From NCBI GenBank assembly GCA_024275165.1, contig JAJRZQ010000003.1, positions 1 through 64,000 on the forward strand: 64,000 nucleotides of DNA, given 5' to 3'. How positions within the stretch are numbered: the stretch's first letter is position 1; each line of letters starts with the position of its first letter. The translations under genes were made by a program, and so were the position numbers. Shown piece by piece: positions 35,243-44,297 of this stretch. The notes beneath the pieces are model-generated. The model made no database searches. It saw nothing but the letters and a program-made list of their open reading frames with translations, and was not told where the DNA came from. Source of the DNA: a bacterium (GTDB lineage: Bacteria; SAR324; XYD2-FULL-50-16).

Positions 35243-36051
35243 GATCCGCTTAGGGTGAGCAGCCAATAAAGAGGCAAGCAGGTTAGGTAGGCATCGAAAC
35301 GATCTAAAATCCCCCCATGACCGGGGAGAATATTCCCCGAATCCTTAATCCCGCAAAAACGCTTGAATTTAGACTCGAACAAATCCCCTGCCTGGGCGGC
35401 AAAAACCAAAAGCAAAATCAGGCCGACCAATAGAGGCCAAGGCATAAGCTTAAGATACCAACCCCCAAACCCCAGCCCGAAAAGCAGCCCACCGAGATAG
35501 CCAAAGAGGCTGCCCTCAATGGTTTTATTGGGGCTGATCGCGGGGGCTAATTTATGCCTGCCAAAGCGCTTGCCCCCAAAATAGGCGGTGCTGTCGTTAA
35601 TGGCGGCGGTTAAAATGATAAACAGCAGAATCCATTCCCCATCCAGACGATTAAAGCGCAAAACCGTCAAAATGTAAAAAGGGAAGGTGATCCAAAGCAA
35701 GGGCAAGGTCTGCCAGAGCAAGCCTTCTTTATACCCCCCCCGCACGATCCAAGGAGAACTGAGCAGAGTACTCAGCAAAAATCCAGAGAGCAGATAAAAC
35801 AGATTGAGATTACCCTCTTGATAAAACCACCCGGCCCCAAAAGCCAAAAAATGATGCAGGTACAAGGCGGTAGGGCGCAGAGGCAAGCCTTTACGAGCGC
35901 CCGCTTGGGCGTATTCACGCGTGGCGATCAACCCTAAAGCCGCGGCAATGAGGACAAAAGTGGGTCGCGGGGTGTAAAAAAGATAGGCCCCCGCCGCTAC
36001 CACCAGCCCGGCGGCGGAAATGACCCTCAAACGGAGTTCGCTAACCGGCAT
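35239..36051 (-). CDS. cdsA: Phosphatidate cytidylyltransferase
   Basis: The integral membrane enzyme of about 270 residues makes CDP-diacylglycerol from phosphatidate and CTP. The C-terminal signature (KTIEGSLFGYLGG, with SKFKRFCGIKDSGNILPGHGGILDRFDA) is typical of CdsA. About seven hydrophobic helices precede it. The chosen ATG at 36051 sits behind GGAAGG and overlaps the uppS end by 11 bp; the frame is open to 36093. Confidence 0.95.
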   Translation of the reverse strand: MPVSELRLRVISAAGLVVAAGAYLFYTPRPTFVLIAAALGLIATREYAQAGARKGLPLRPTALYLHHFLAFGAGWFYQEGNLNLFYLLSGFLLSTLLSSPWIVRGGYKEGLLWQTLPLLWITFPFYILTVLRFNRLDGEWILLFIILTAAINDSTAYFGGKRFGRHKLAPAISPNKTIEGSLFGYLGGLLFGLGFGGWYLKLMPWPLLVGLILLLVFAAQAGDLFESKFKRFCGIKDSGNILPGHGGILDRFDAYLTCLPLYWLLTLSGS

Positions 36052-36772
36052 GCACCTTCCCCATCCTACGGGCGCGCATGGCATATACCTCAATGGCTTT
36101 GAGCAGTTCTTTTTTGCTGAAATCGGGCCAAAGGAGTTCGGTAAAATAAAACTCCGCGTAAGCCGCCTGCCATAAAAGGAAGTTGGAAAGGCGCAACTCG
36201 CCGCTCGTGCGGATCACGAGGTCTAATTGAGGCAACCCCTTGGTATCTAAATACCCGCAGAGGGTTTCTTCCTTAATGGCCTCCGGGTCGAGGCTCCCTT
36301 CTTGAACCTTGCGGGCGATTTTTTGGGTCATGCGCACCAATTCATCTCGCCCCCCGTAATCAACAGCTAAGCAGAGGGTCATCCCTTGATTGCTTTTCGT
36401 TTTTTCCAAGGCTTCGGCTAAAGGGGTCTGTACAAACTCAGGTAAGCGGTCCCGGCGCCCCAAAAGGCGCAATTGGATGTCGTTTTGAATTAGGTTGTTC
36501 AACTCTTTGCGTAAATATTCCTCAAAGAGCTGCATCAAGGCGTTGACCTCGGTAACGGGTCGTTGCCAATTCTCGGTAGAGAAGGCGTAGAGGGTTAAAA
36601 CCTCAATGCCCAACTCCCGTGCGCCCTCAACGGTTTCACGCACGATTTTAATGGCCGACTTGTGACCCATAATGCGGGGGAAATGTCGCTTTTCCGCCCA
36701 CCGGCCATTGCCATCCATGATGATACCAATGTGCTTAGGCAGGGTATGGGGCTTTTGCTTTGCTTGGTTCAA
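36041..36772 (-). CDS. uppS: Undecaprenyl diphosphate synthase
   Basis: The 243-residue cis-prenyltransferase makes the C55 lipid carrier for peptidoglycan and O-antigen. HIGIIMDGNGRWAEKRHFPR contains the catalytic Asp and the diphosphate-binding residues. TLYAFSTENWQRP and the C-terminal LVIRTSGELRLSNFLLWQ with the TELLWPDF motif complete the family pattern. It is the first gene of the envelope cluster, reading minus, 97 bp downstream of the decarboxylase stop on the other side. Confidence 0.97.
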   Translation of the reverse strand: MNQAKQKPHTLPKHIGIIMDGNGRWAEKRHFPRIMGHKSAIKIVRETVEGARELGIEVLTLYAFSTENWQRPVTEVNALMQLFEEYLRKELNNLIQNDIQLRLLGRRDRLPEFVQTPLAEALEKTKSNQGMTLCLAVDYGGRDELVRMTQKIARKVQEGSLDPEAIKEETLCGYLDTKGLPQLDLVIRTSGELRLSNFLLWQAAYAEFYFTELLWPDFSKKELLKAIEVYAMRARRMGKVHAG

Positions 36773-36869
36773 GGAGCTTCACAATGGGGGTAAGAGAAAA
36801 GAATTATAATAGGGCAAGCAGGTTAATTTTGCAAGCTGAGGGGGAGGGCGGCCATTTTGGCCGCCTCAA

Positions 36870-38483
36870 TCAGGAAGAAAGGAGGGAGGCAAACCCTGGA
36901 GCCATTTCCAAATAAACCGCCTCGCCGATTGCTTGTTGCTCTGCCAAAATCTCGTTGAGATATTCAGGGCGGGTGAGTAAATTGGTCAAAACCGCTCGCA
37001 AGACAACAATATCTTGAGCGTATCCGGTTGACTCTAATGTAGTTCGACTGGTAAAACTTGTTCCCGCCTCCCTTTGGCGTTTTTGCAACTCAACATTGAT
37101 CTGATTTAAAAGAAGGTTGATGTCACGGGTTTGCTTTTTGTTTTTTAAAAGCTTAGCCAACTCAGGGGGGCAAAAACGATAGGTTAAAATACAAACCTCG
37201 GGAATACTGGTCCGCTCAAAACAGGGATGAGCGTCAATGAGCAAAGCAAACCGCTCAGAAAGGCTTAAGGCCCGCTTTAAAAGGTTGTGATAGCCTTGAG
37301 TGCACAACATTTTTAAGGTAAACCAAAGTTTTAAGGCATTAAAGCGGCGGCTCCCCTCAAAATTGGTCTGGCCGATATCCACAGAGCCTTTGCGAATAAT
37401 ATAATTGGCGTTTTGCCGCCAGGCCTCTAAACTCGCCTGCTGCTTAAACAACACCGCCGAATGGCTCATGGATAAATAAAAGAGCTTGTGTCCATCCAAA
37501 ACCACGGAATCCGCCTTTTCGACCCCTTTAAGCTTGTCGCGCAACTGCGGGCTGACTAAAAGAGCCCCACCCCAGGCGGCATCGACATGAAACCAGATTT
37601 TTTCCCTTTCGCAGAGAGCTGCCATTTCGGGCAAGGGGTCGATGTTCCCCGTTTCCGTGGTGCCGGCAATCCCAATGAGGGCTAAAATCTTGAGTTTGGA
37701 TTTCTTGAGCCCTTTAACCTCTTGCTTTAATAATTTCAAATCAATACGGTTATGCTGATCCACGGGAATCTGGATTACCGACTCTTCGCCTAAACCTAAG
37801 ATGCTCGCTGATTTTGTCACCGAATAATGCACCCGCCTGCTTGTTAAGATCACTACCCCTTCGATTCCCTGCTCACGGTAGACCTGATAGACCCCTTTTT
37901 TGCGGATCCCCGGTAAAACCGACTCGCGCGCTACCGCCAAGGCCGTGAGGTTGCCTAAAGTTCCCCCACTGGTGGTATTGCCCAAGGCGATCCCCGGGTG
38001 CTGGATCACCCGCTTGTAAAAGGCTTCCGGCAGATCATAAACCAGGCGATGAAGCCAACTGATCGTTTGCCGCTCAATATAGGTCGAGGCCAACGCTGTT
38101 TCAATCTTCACCTGATTTTGGTTGATCGCCGTAATCAAAATATCGACCACCACCGAAAACCAAGGCAAGGCCGTGGTCATGTGACCGATATAACGAGGGT
38201 TGTTGATCCGTACGGAGTTGTCTAAAATCTTCGTCCGGCACTCGGCGAACACGGTTTCAATGGGGAGACCCTCTAAGGGAGGGGCGACCTCAGAGAAAAG
38301 GCGAGCTAATTCAGGCAAGGTGATATCTGCGTGGATTTTTTTCTGCTCCGGATTTTTTACCCAATCCACCGCGATATCCACCGCGATTTCGCACCATTTT
38401 TTAAAGGTCGCGTCATCGCCGGGGCCAACAAAAAACTTTTGGGTGATCGCGTCAATCTCCGCTTGGAGCTGATTGAGTTCCAT
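36870..38483 (-). CDS. panP: PLP-dependent decarboxylase, PanP-type (putative aspartate 1-decarboxylase)
   Basis: The group II decarboxylase has about 537 residues. The PLP lysine is in SVVLDGHKLFYLSMSHS, with FHVDAAWGGALL (Asp for the pyridine nitrogen) and GNTTSGGTLGNLTALAVAR. The N-terminal stretch NNPRYIGHMTTALPWF, NQNQVKIE and ERQTISWLHRLVY resembles the PanP family of Vibrio-type aspartate decarboxylases that replace PanD to make beta-alanine. A glutamate or aromatic decarboxylase remains possible. I chose the ATG at 38483 behind a G-rich stretch; a TTG at 38513 with a strong GGAG region is an alternative. It follows livF, so it may be co-transcribed with the Liv transporter. Confidence 0.72.
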   Translation of the reverse strand: MELNQLQAEIDAITQKFFVGPGDDATFKKWCEIAVDIAVDWVKNPEQKKIHADITLPELARLFSEVAPPLEGLPIETVFAECRTKILDNSVRINNPRYIGHMTTALPWFSVVVDILITAINQNQVKIETALASTYIERQTISWLHRLVYDLPEAFYKRVIQHPGIALGNTTSGGTLGNLTALAVARESVLPGIRKKGVYQVYREQGIEGVVILTSRRVHYSVTKSASILGLGEESVIQIPVDQHNRIDLKLLKQEVKGLKKSKLKILALIGIAGTTETGNIDPLPEMAALCEREKIWFHVDAAWGGALLVSPQLRDKLKGVEKADSVVLDGHKLFYLSMSHSAVLFKQQASLEAWRQNANYIIRKGSVDIGQTNFEGSRRFNALKLWFTLKMLCTQGYHNLLKRALSLSERFALLIDAHPCFERTSIPEVCILTYRFCPPELAKLLKNKKQTRDINLLLNQINVELQKRQREAGTSFTSRTTLESTGYAQDIVVLRAVLTNLLTRPEYLNEILAEQQAIGEAVYLEMAPGFASLLSS

Positions 38484-38534
38484 CTCCCCCCCTTGTTTTC
38501 TTTTTTTGTTCAAAAAACTCCTCTCCTCCAGGGG

Positions 38535-39242
38535 CTAAATACCTAAATAAGCCTGCTTCACCTCAACAGATTGAGCTAAGTCGCCGGCTTTACCGCTCAG
38601 GGTAATGTGCCCATTTTCCATGACAAAGGCACAGTTTGCAGACTTTAAGGCAAGAGAGGCATTTTGTTCAATGAGAAAAATGGTCATTTGCCTTTCTTGA
38701 TTGATTATCTTAATAATCTCAAAAATTTGCTGAATAATCAAGGGGGCGAGCCCTAAACTGGGCTCATCCAACAAGAGCAGCTTGGGCCGGGCCATCAAGG
38801 CACGGGCAATGGCCAGCATTTGTTGCTCCCCTCCGCTCAAGGTACCCGCTTTTTGTTGGCGCCGTTCCGCTAAAATAGGAAAAAGCTCCAGGCAATAACG
38901 CAGGTCCGCTTGCGTCCCTAAAGCGTCACGGCGCAGATAGGCCCCTATTTCAAGATTTTCCAGCACCGTAAATTTAGGAAAAATCCGCCGCCCCTCCGGG
39001 ACTTGGATCAAGCCTTTTTTTACGATTTCTTCAGGAGGGAGGTTTTGAATCTCTTCCCCTTGGTAGACAATTCGGCCCTCACGGGTTTGGAGTAAGCCGC
39101 TGATCGTCTTTAAGGTGGTGCTCTTTCCCGCTCCGTTTGCCCCGATTAAGGCGACAATCTCCCCTTGACGCACCACCAAATCCACCCCCTTGAGGGCCTC
39201 AATCCCTCCGTAGCCGCTTTTGACCCCTTCCAGCCTAAGCAT
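38535..39242 (-). CDS. livF: Branched-chain amino-acid ABC transporter ATPase LivF
   Basis: The 235-residue ABC ATPase has Walker A GANGAGKST, the signature LSGGEQQMLAIARALMARP, Walker B LLLLDEPSLGLAP and the H-loop motif. Length and the IYQGEEIQNLPPEEIVKKGL region are LivF-like. It overlaps livG by 8 bp and is the distal gene of the liv operon. With LivG it energises import through LivH/LivM. Confidence 0.95.
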   Translation of the reverse strand: MLRLEGVKSGYGGIEALKGVDLVVRQGEIVALIGANGAGKSTTLKTISGLLQTREGRIVYQGEEIQNLPPEEIVKKGLIQVPEGRRIFPKFTVLENLEIGAYLRRDALGTQADLRYCLELFPILAERRQQKAGTLSGGEQQMLAIARALMARPKLLLLDEPSLGLAPLIIQQIFEIIKIINQERQMTIFLIEQNASLALKSANCAFVMENGHITLSGKAGDLAQSVEVKQAYLGI

Positions 39243-40014
39243 GCCCCCCCTCCGCGCCTAAGTAGGCGGTAATCACCGCGGGGTTTTTTCGAATCTCTTC
39301 GGGGCTGCCGCCGGCAATACTCCGCCCACGATCCATGACAATGACCGAATCCGAAATCTTCATCACCAGTTTCATGTCATGCTCAATCAAGAGAAAAGAT
39401 AAGGAAAATTCTTCTTTTAAGCGCACAATCAACTGATCCAGCTCTGCTGTTTCCGCCGCGTTCATCCCCGCTGCCGGCTCATCGAGCAACAGCAGGCGAG
39501 GCTCGCTCGCCAAGGCTCGCGCGATTTCCAAACGCCGTTGATCCGCGTAGGCTAGGTTTTTAGCCGAATTCAAGGCTTGCTGGAGCAGGCCCATGACCTC
39601 TAAAAAGTAATAGGCTTTTTCTTTAATCTCCTTTTCTTCCGCAAGGTGGCGACGGGTATGGAAAAAAGCGTCCAGAAAGTTCGCCTTAAAGCGGCAATGA
39701 GCCCCCACCATGACATTCTCAATCACCGTGAGGGAGTCAAAAAGGCGGATGTTTTGGAAGGTACGGGCCAAGCCTAATTTAGTGATCTGGTGGGGTAAAA
39801 GCCCCTTGAGGGGGGTTGCCCCATCTAAAAAAATCTGCCCCTCGCTAGGGCGCGTCATCCCCGTGAGGCAATTGAATAAGGTGGTTTTTCCCGCTCCGTT
39901 TGGGCCGATGAGGGCTTTGATCTCTCCTGAGGCGATTTGCAGATCGACCCCGTCTAGGGCTTGAATGCCTCCGAAGGTTTTTTTCAGCCCCCGTACCTGA
40001 AGTAGCGGGGTCAT
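39235..40014 (-). CDS. livG: Branched-chain amino-acid ABC transporter ATPase LivG
   Basis: The 259-residue ABC ATPase has Walker A GPNGAGKTT, the LARTFQNIRLFDSLTVIENV segment typical of LivG, the signature LAYADQRRLEIARALA (degenerate relative to LSGGQ, as usual in LivG), and Walker B LLLLDEPAAGMN. The BCA_ABC C-terminal tail (NPAVITAYLG) is present. Its start overlaps livM by 4 bp. Confidence 0.95.
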   Translation of the reverse strand: MTPLLQVRGLKKTFGGIQALDGVDLQIASGEIKALIGPNGAGKTTLFNCLTGMTRPSEGQIFLDGATPLKGLLPHQITKLGLARTFQNIRLFDSLTVIENVMVGAHCRFKANFLDAFFHTRRHLAEEKEIKEKAYYFLEVMGLLQQALNSAKNLAYADQRRLEIARALASEPRLLLLDEPAAGMNAAETAELDQLIVRLKEEFSLSFLLIEHDMKLVMKISDSVIVMDRGRSIAGGSPEEIRKNPAVITAYLGAEGGHA

Positions 40015-41201
40015 GCCTTGCTCGCTTTATCGCGTTCGTAGCGGGGGCGCAAACGAGGCACCAAACCCTGGGGGCGAAAAATCATCATCGCCACCATCAA
40101 GGCCCCAAAGAGCAGCATGCGGTATTCGGCTAAGAAACGCAGGTATTCGGGGAGTAAAATCAACAAAATCGCGGCCAACACAACCCCCAAAACACTCCCC
40201 ATCCCCCCTAAAACCACAATGGACAAAATAATCGCCGATTCAAAGAATTGAAAGCTCGCGGGATTGATAAAACTGGTTTTAGCGGCAAAAACAACCCCCA
40301 CGACCCCGGCCCAAAAAGCCCCCAGTCCAAAGGCGTTGAGTTTGGTTTTCGTGAGGTCGATGCCCATGGCCTGGGCCGCGAGCTCGTTTTCTCGAATCGC
40401 CATCCAGGCCCGGCCCACCCTAGAATATTGCAAGCGTTTGGTGGCGGTAATGGCCAAAAGCAAGATTCCCAACATGATATAAAAAAGAAAGACAATCCCC
40501 CCCTCATAATCAAACCGGAACCCGAAAAAAGTCGGCTTGGGAATGTTGGGTATCCCTTGGACCCCGAAGGTGAAATCGGCTTCGTTTTCCAAAAGCAAGC
40601 GGAGGATCTCTCCAAAACCCAAGGTGACAATAGCGAGGTAGTCGCCTCGCAGGCGCAAGACTGGAATCCCCAATAAGATGCCCATCGCCGCCGCGAGCAG
40701 CCCCCCAACCCCTAAGCTCTGCCAAAAACCCCAGCCCAGGTAATGATGCAATAAACCGTAGCTGTAAGCCCCGATAGCGTAAAAGGCGACATAACCTAAA
40801 TCCAGCAGGCCCGCCATTCCCACCACAATATTTAATCCCAGGGCCAAGGTGATATAGGCCATCGCGGTAATCAGGATATTCACCTGATACCCGCCGGCCA
40901 CCCAGGGAACCAGACTTAAAACCAGAAACAAAAGCAGCAAAACCCGTTGGTTGACAAGCAAATGGGCCCGAGCCGCCAAAACCCCCGGAGCGGGGCTGCT
41001 GCGCGCCTGTTGAGGCCGATGCACCAATAGGTAACGCCAGAGCCAAGAAAGAGAAAAGGTGAGGGCAAAAACGCCCATCAGCCTTCCCCAACGCCAGTCT
41101 AAGGTTTTTTCAATAAAATCGACCTTCATTCCCACCAAGGGTAGAGCGAGCAAGGTCAAACCAAAGGCCGTACTGAGGTGGCGGAGTAGTTCTTTGCGCA
41201 T
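40011..41201 (-). CDS. livM: Branched-chain amino-acid ABC transporter permease LivM
   Basis: The permease has about 396 residues and eight to ten membrane helices. The family segments NIVVGMAGLLDLGYVAFYAIGAYSYGLL, GIPVLRLRGDYLAIVTLGFGEI and SAIILSIVVLGGMGSVLGV are present. I chose the ATG at 41201, sharing one base with the livH stop (TGATG); the upstream frame to 41270 is inside livH. It pairs with LivH in the inner membrane. Confidence 0.94.
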   Translation of the reverse strand: MRKELLRHLSTAFGLTLLALPLVGMKVDFIEKTLDWRWGRLMGVFALTFSLSWLWRYLLVHRPQQARSSPAPGVLAARAHLLVNQRVLLLLFLVLSLVPWVAGGYQVNILITAMAYITLALGLNIVVGMAGLLDLGYVAFYAIGAYSYGLLHHYLGWGFWQSLGVGGLLAAAMGILLGIPVLRLRGDYLAIVTLGFGEILRLLLENEADFTFGVQGIPNIPKPTFFGFRFDYEGGIVFLFYIMLGILLLAITATKRLQYSRVGRAWMAIRENELAAQAMGIDLTKTKLNAFGLGAFWAGVVGVVFAAKTSFINPASFQFFESAIILSIVVLGGMGSVLGVVLAAILLILLPEYLRFLAEYRMLLFGALMVAMMIFRPQGLVPRLRPRYERDKASKA

Positions 41202-42109
41202 CACACCTTTTCGCTCTGCTGTTGGCCTAAAATCCCGGCAGGGCGAAAGATCAAGATCAAAACCAGGCAACCAAAGGCAAAAACATCTTCATAGTCGGAA
41301 GAGACATAACCAGCCGCAAAGGCCTCGACCAGCCCCAAAACAAGCCCCCCCAAGGCCGCCCCCGCGACACTGCCGATCCCGCCCAATACCGCGGCGGTAA
41401 AGGCTTTAATCCCCACTAAAAAACCGATATTGTAATTGATCTGGCCCATGTGACTCGAGATCAAAACCGCGCCAACGGCAGCCAAAGCACTGCCGATGAC
41501 AAAGGTCAAGCTGATCACTTGGTCCACCTTCACCCCCAGCAACATCGCCATTTCACGGTCTTGCTCAATGGCGCGCATGGCGCGGCCCGTTTGGGTATAG
41601 CGTAAAAAGAGAAACAACCCCCCCAATACGGTAAGGCTCACCAAGGTGAGAATCAATTCCCCCGACCCGATGTAATCGCTGAGGAAATCAACTTCAACCA
41701 GATTATACAACAGGCTGGGAAAGGCAACGAAGTCCGCTGTTTGAGCTAAGATGACATATTCGCGCAGAAAGATCGACATTCCAATAGCGCTAATCAAGGG
41801 AGCAAGGCGATTGGCCCCCCGCAAGGGCCTGTAAGCCACCTTTTCAATGGTGTAACCGTAGGCGGCCCCATAAGCGGCGGCAAAAAGCAGGGTGAGCAAT
41901 AAAACGGCCCACAAGGAAAAACCTAAAAGGCTGCAAATCGCGGCAGCGGTCAATCCCACAAAAGCGCTGATCATATAGACCTCGCCATGGGCGAAATTGA
42001 TGAGGCCCAAGATACCGTAAACCATGGTGTAGCCCAAGGCAATCAGCGCGTAGATGCTGCCTCGGGTCAACCCGCTAAAGGCAAGCTCAAAGAAGTATTG
42101 GCCGTCCAC
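41201..42109 (-). CDS. livH: Branched-chain amino-acid ABC transporter permease LivH
   Basis: The 302-residue permease contains YALIALGYTMVYGILGLINFAHGEVYMI near the start, RAMRAIEQDREMAMLLGV in the cytoplasmic coupling loop, and FTAAVLGGIGSVAGAALGG. About eight membrane helices are seen. It lies 19 bp downstream of the binding-protein gene and overlaps livM by 1 bp. Confidence 0.95.
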   Translation of the reverse strand: MDGQYFFELAFSGLTRGSIYALIALGYTMVYGILGLINFAHGEVYMISAFVGLTAAAICSLLGFSLWAVLLLTLLFAAAYGAAYGYTIEKVAYRPLRGANRLAPLISAIGMSIFLREYVILAQTADFVAFPSLLYNLVEVDFLSDYIGSGELILTLVSLTVLGGLFLFLRYTQTGRAMRAIEQDREMAMLLGVKVDQVISLTFVIGSALAAVGAVLISSHMGQINYNIGFLVGIKAFTAAVLGGIGSVAGAALGGLVLGLVEAFAAGYVSSDYEDVFAFGCLVLILIFRPAGILGQQQSEKV

Positions 42110-42128
42110 GGGCGGTTATGGTGTAGAG

Positions 42129-43232
42129 TTAATCGACAGCGATGAAAGCACCTTTTTTAACCTGATAAACAGAAAACCCGCTGCCAATCACATCTCCCTT
42201 TGCGTCAAAACGGATCTTGCCCAAGGTGGTTTGCGCCTCGTTTTTTTGCAAAGCGGCTTTAATCTGGTCTGGGTCGGTGCTGTGAGCGGCTTGAATGGCT
42301 TTGACCAAGGCGGTAAAGGCGGCGTGGGCTTGCAACCCAAAATTGCCGGGGGTTTGGCCCCGCGCTTTGAGTTTTTTTAAGACCTCCAGGGTTAGGGGCT
42401 GGGTGGAAATATCGGCGGGGCTGGTGGCGTAGTAGCCTTCAACAAATTGACGGCCAATCTTTAAAAAACTGGGGTCCTTGACTCCATCCCCGCTGATGAA
42501 GTCCATTTTCAGGCCTTTTTTACGGGCCTGGGTAACAATTTTGCTCGCTTCGGGGTGGTAGCCGCCAAAGGCGACGATTTGGGGGCGCAGGCGCTTTAGC
42601 TTATGAATCAAGGCAGAATAGTCCACCGCGCCGGGGGTCACCCCCTCAAAGAGCAAAGGCGTGATCCCTCGCTTTTTTAAGGCTTCTTTCAACTGATGGG
42701 CAAGGCCCTTCCCGTAATCGCCCTTATCGTGAACAATAGCGATTTGCTTGTATTTGAGTTTGTCTACAATGAAGTCGGCCTGGCGAATTGCCTGCACCGC
42801 GTCGTGGGGAATGGTGCGGAAAAAGTAGGGATTTTGCCCATTTAGGGTGAGGCTCGGCAGGGTGGCGCTGGGGCTGATGACCAGGAGTTTTTTCCCTCGA
42901 TAAACGCTTAAGGCGGCGTTGGTGGCCCCCGAGCAAATATGCCCGATCACGGCGATAACCTTTTGGTCCATTAGCTTAGAAGCCACAATGGTTGCCGCGT
43001 TGGGCTGGCAAACATCATCTTGAGCAATGATTTTTACCCTGCGCCCTAAGAGCCCGCCTTTTTTGTTGAGTTCCTCCGCGGCGAGCATCACCGTATTTTT
43101 AGGAGGAATACCATAAGGCGCGAGGTCGCCACTGAAGGAACCGGCTACCCCGATTAAAATAGGCTCCGCAGCCCAAGCCTGGGGAATGAAGGCAAATAAA
43201 GCGAAGGCGAACAGAATAATCAGATTGCGCAT
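42129..43232 (-). CDS. Periplasmic branched-chain amino-acid (or related) binding protein
   Basis: The 367-residue substrate-binding protein has a signal peptide (about 1-21, FIPQAWA-AE). The peripla-BP-6 features are ILIGVAGSFSGDLAPYG, AAEELNKKGGLLGRRVKII, VIAVIGHICSGATNAAL, and FRTIPHDAVQAIRQADFI. It is the first gene of the liv operon. LivK-type proteins bind Leu/Ile/Val, but family members also bind amides or urea, so specificity is open. There is no obvious regulatory leader in the 99-bp gap upstream. Confidence 0.92.
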   Translation of the reverse strand: MRNLIILFAFALFAFIPQAWAAEPILIGVAGSFSGDLAPYGIPPKNTVMLAAEELNKKGGLLGRRVKIIAQDDVCQPNAATIVASKLMDQKVIAVIGHICSGATNAALSVYRGKKLLVISPSATLPSLTLNGQNPYFFRTIPHDAVQAIRQADFIVDKLKYKQIAIVHDKGDYGKGLAHQLKEALKKRGITPLLFEGVTPGAVDYSALIHKLKRLRPQIVAFGGYHPEASKIVTQARKKGLKMDFISGDGVKDPSFLKIGRQFVEGYYATSPADISTQPLTLEVLKKLKARGQTPGNFGLQAHAAFTALVKAIQAAHSTDPDQIKAALQKNEAQTTLGKIRFDAKGDVIGSGFSVYQVKKGAFIAVD

Positions 43233-43331
43233 TGTTTTGTTAAATCTTTAGAGGTACCTCATGAAACAGCCTAGCCCCTGACTTGGCGTAAGTCAATAGA
43301 AGGGGCGCTAAGGCGTGCCCTGTGCCCTCCA

Positions 43332-44285
43332 TCACCAGCAAGCCGCCAACTCCCCCCATACCGCATCGAGGGTTAGGCTCCGCTGGCAATTCGTATGCCC
43401 CAAGGGGCAAACCCGCTTAAAGCAGGGCGAACAATCGAGGTTTAAACTGACCACCTTGGCCAAGGGGTTGAGCGGACCTGTCCAAATAGGGCTGGTGCTG
43501 CCAAATAAAGCCACCTGCGGCAAACGCAAGGCCGCCCCTAGGTGCATGGCCCCCGAATCATTGCTCACCAAAGCCTTGGCTTCACTCAAGAGGGCCACCA
43601 ATTGCAACAGCTTGGTCTTGCCCGTTAAATTCAGCACCCCTTTTGCCTCGGCAAAGGGATAATCCCCCTCCATCCCCACCACCACCACCGGGTGCCCCGC
43701 TTGGGTGAGCCGACTTGCCAGGGCTTGCCAATAAGCCAAGGGCCACTGCTTCGCCGGGCCGTAGATCGCCCCGGGAGCCAAGACAATAAAGCCTTTTGGC
43801 AAGCTCAACCCGCCTAAATGCTCCCTTACCCAGGTTGGAGTCAGCTCTAGGCGAGGCTGGGCCGGGCCTGTTTTCCCCAGGAGTTCTAAATACTCTTGGA
43901 TCAGGTGCCGACTCCTCGCCTCGGCCCGATAGGGCACGGCCTGGGTGAGCAAAAAACCTCGGAACGATTCCCGGTGCCCAATTCGGGCCGGCGCCCCACT
44001 GGCAAAGGCCATTAAGGCGGAAGAAAAACTAGGGGGAAGGAGATAAAACAGGTCGTAGCCCCGCTGCTTCAAGGCCCGCCCAAAAGCCCAGGGGCGCTGA
44101 ATTTGTTTGTTGTAACCGAGGATTTCGCCCCGCTGCGGCAGGGGAAGCCCGCGCAGCCCCTCTGGAACGATCAAGTCCACCTGAGCTTGAGGAAAACGCA
44201 ACAGTACTTGCTCCACAAAGGCCGTGGATATGAGCAGATCCCCTAAGTGATTGGGGACGCGAATGCAAATCTTGAAAGCCCTCAC
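43332..44285 (-). CDS. Glycosyltransferase family 9 (heptosyltransferase-like)
   Basis: The 317-residue GT-9 protein is of the ADP-heptose:LPS heptosyltransferase type. It begins IRVPNHLGDLLISTAFVE, the opening shared with WaaF/WaaC. FIVLAPGAIYGPAKQWPLAYWQAL and LVSNDSGAMHLGAALRLPQVALFGSTSP supply the conserved catalytic and sugar-nucleotide regions. CSPCFKRVCPLGHTNC near the C terminus is the typical Cys cluster of WaaF-like proteins. It probably adds a heptose or related sugar to lipopolysaccharide on the inner face of the membrane. It lies 12 bp downstream of the GT2-GtrA gene. Confidence 0.9.
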   Translation of the reverse strand: MRAFKICIRVPNHLGDLLISTAFVEQVLLRFPQAQVDLIVPEGLRGLPLPQRGEILGYNKQIQRPWAFGRALKQRGYDLFYLLPPSFSSALMAFASGAPARIGHRESFRGFLLTQAVPYRAEARSRHLIQEYLELLGKTGPAQPRLELTPTWVREHLGGLSLPKGFIVLAPGAIYGPAKQWPLAYWQALASRLTQAGHPVVVVGMEGDYPFAEAKGVLNLTGKTKLLQLVALLSEAKALVSNDSGAMHLGAALRLPQVALFGSTSPIWTGPLNPLAKVVSLNLDCSPCFKRVCPLGHTNCQRSLTLDAVWGELAACW

Positions 44286-44297
44286 AAAACCTCGAAA

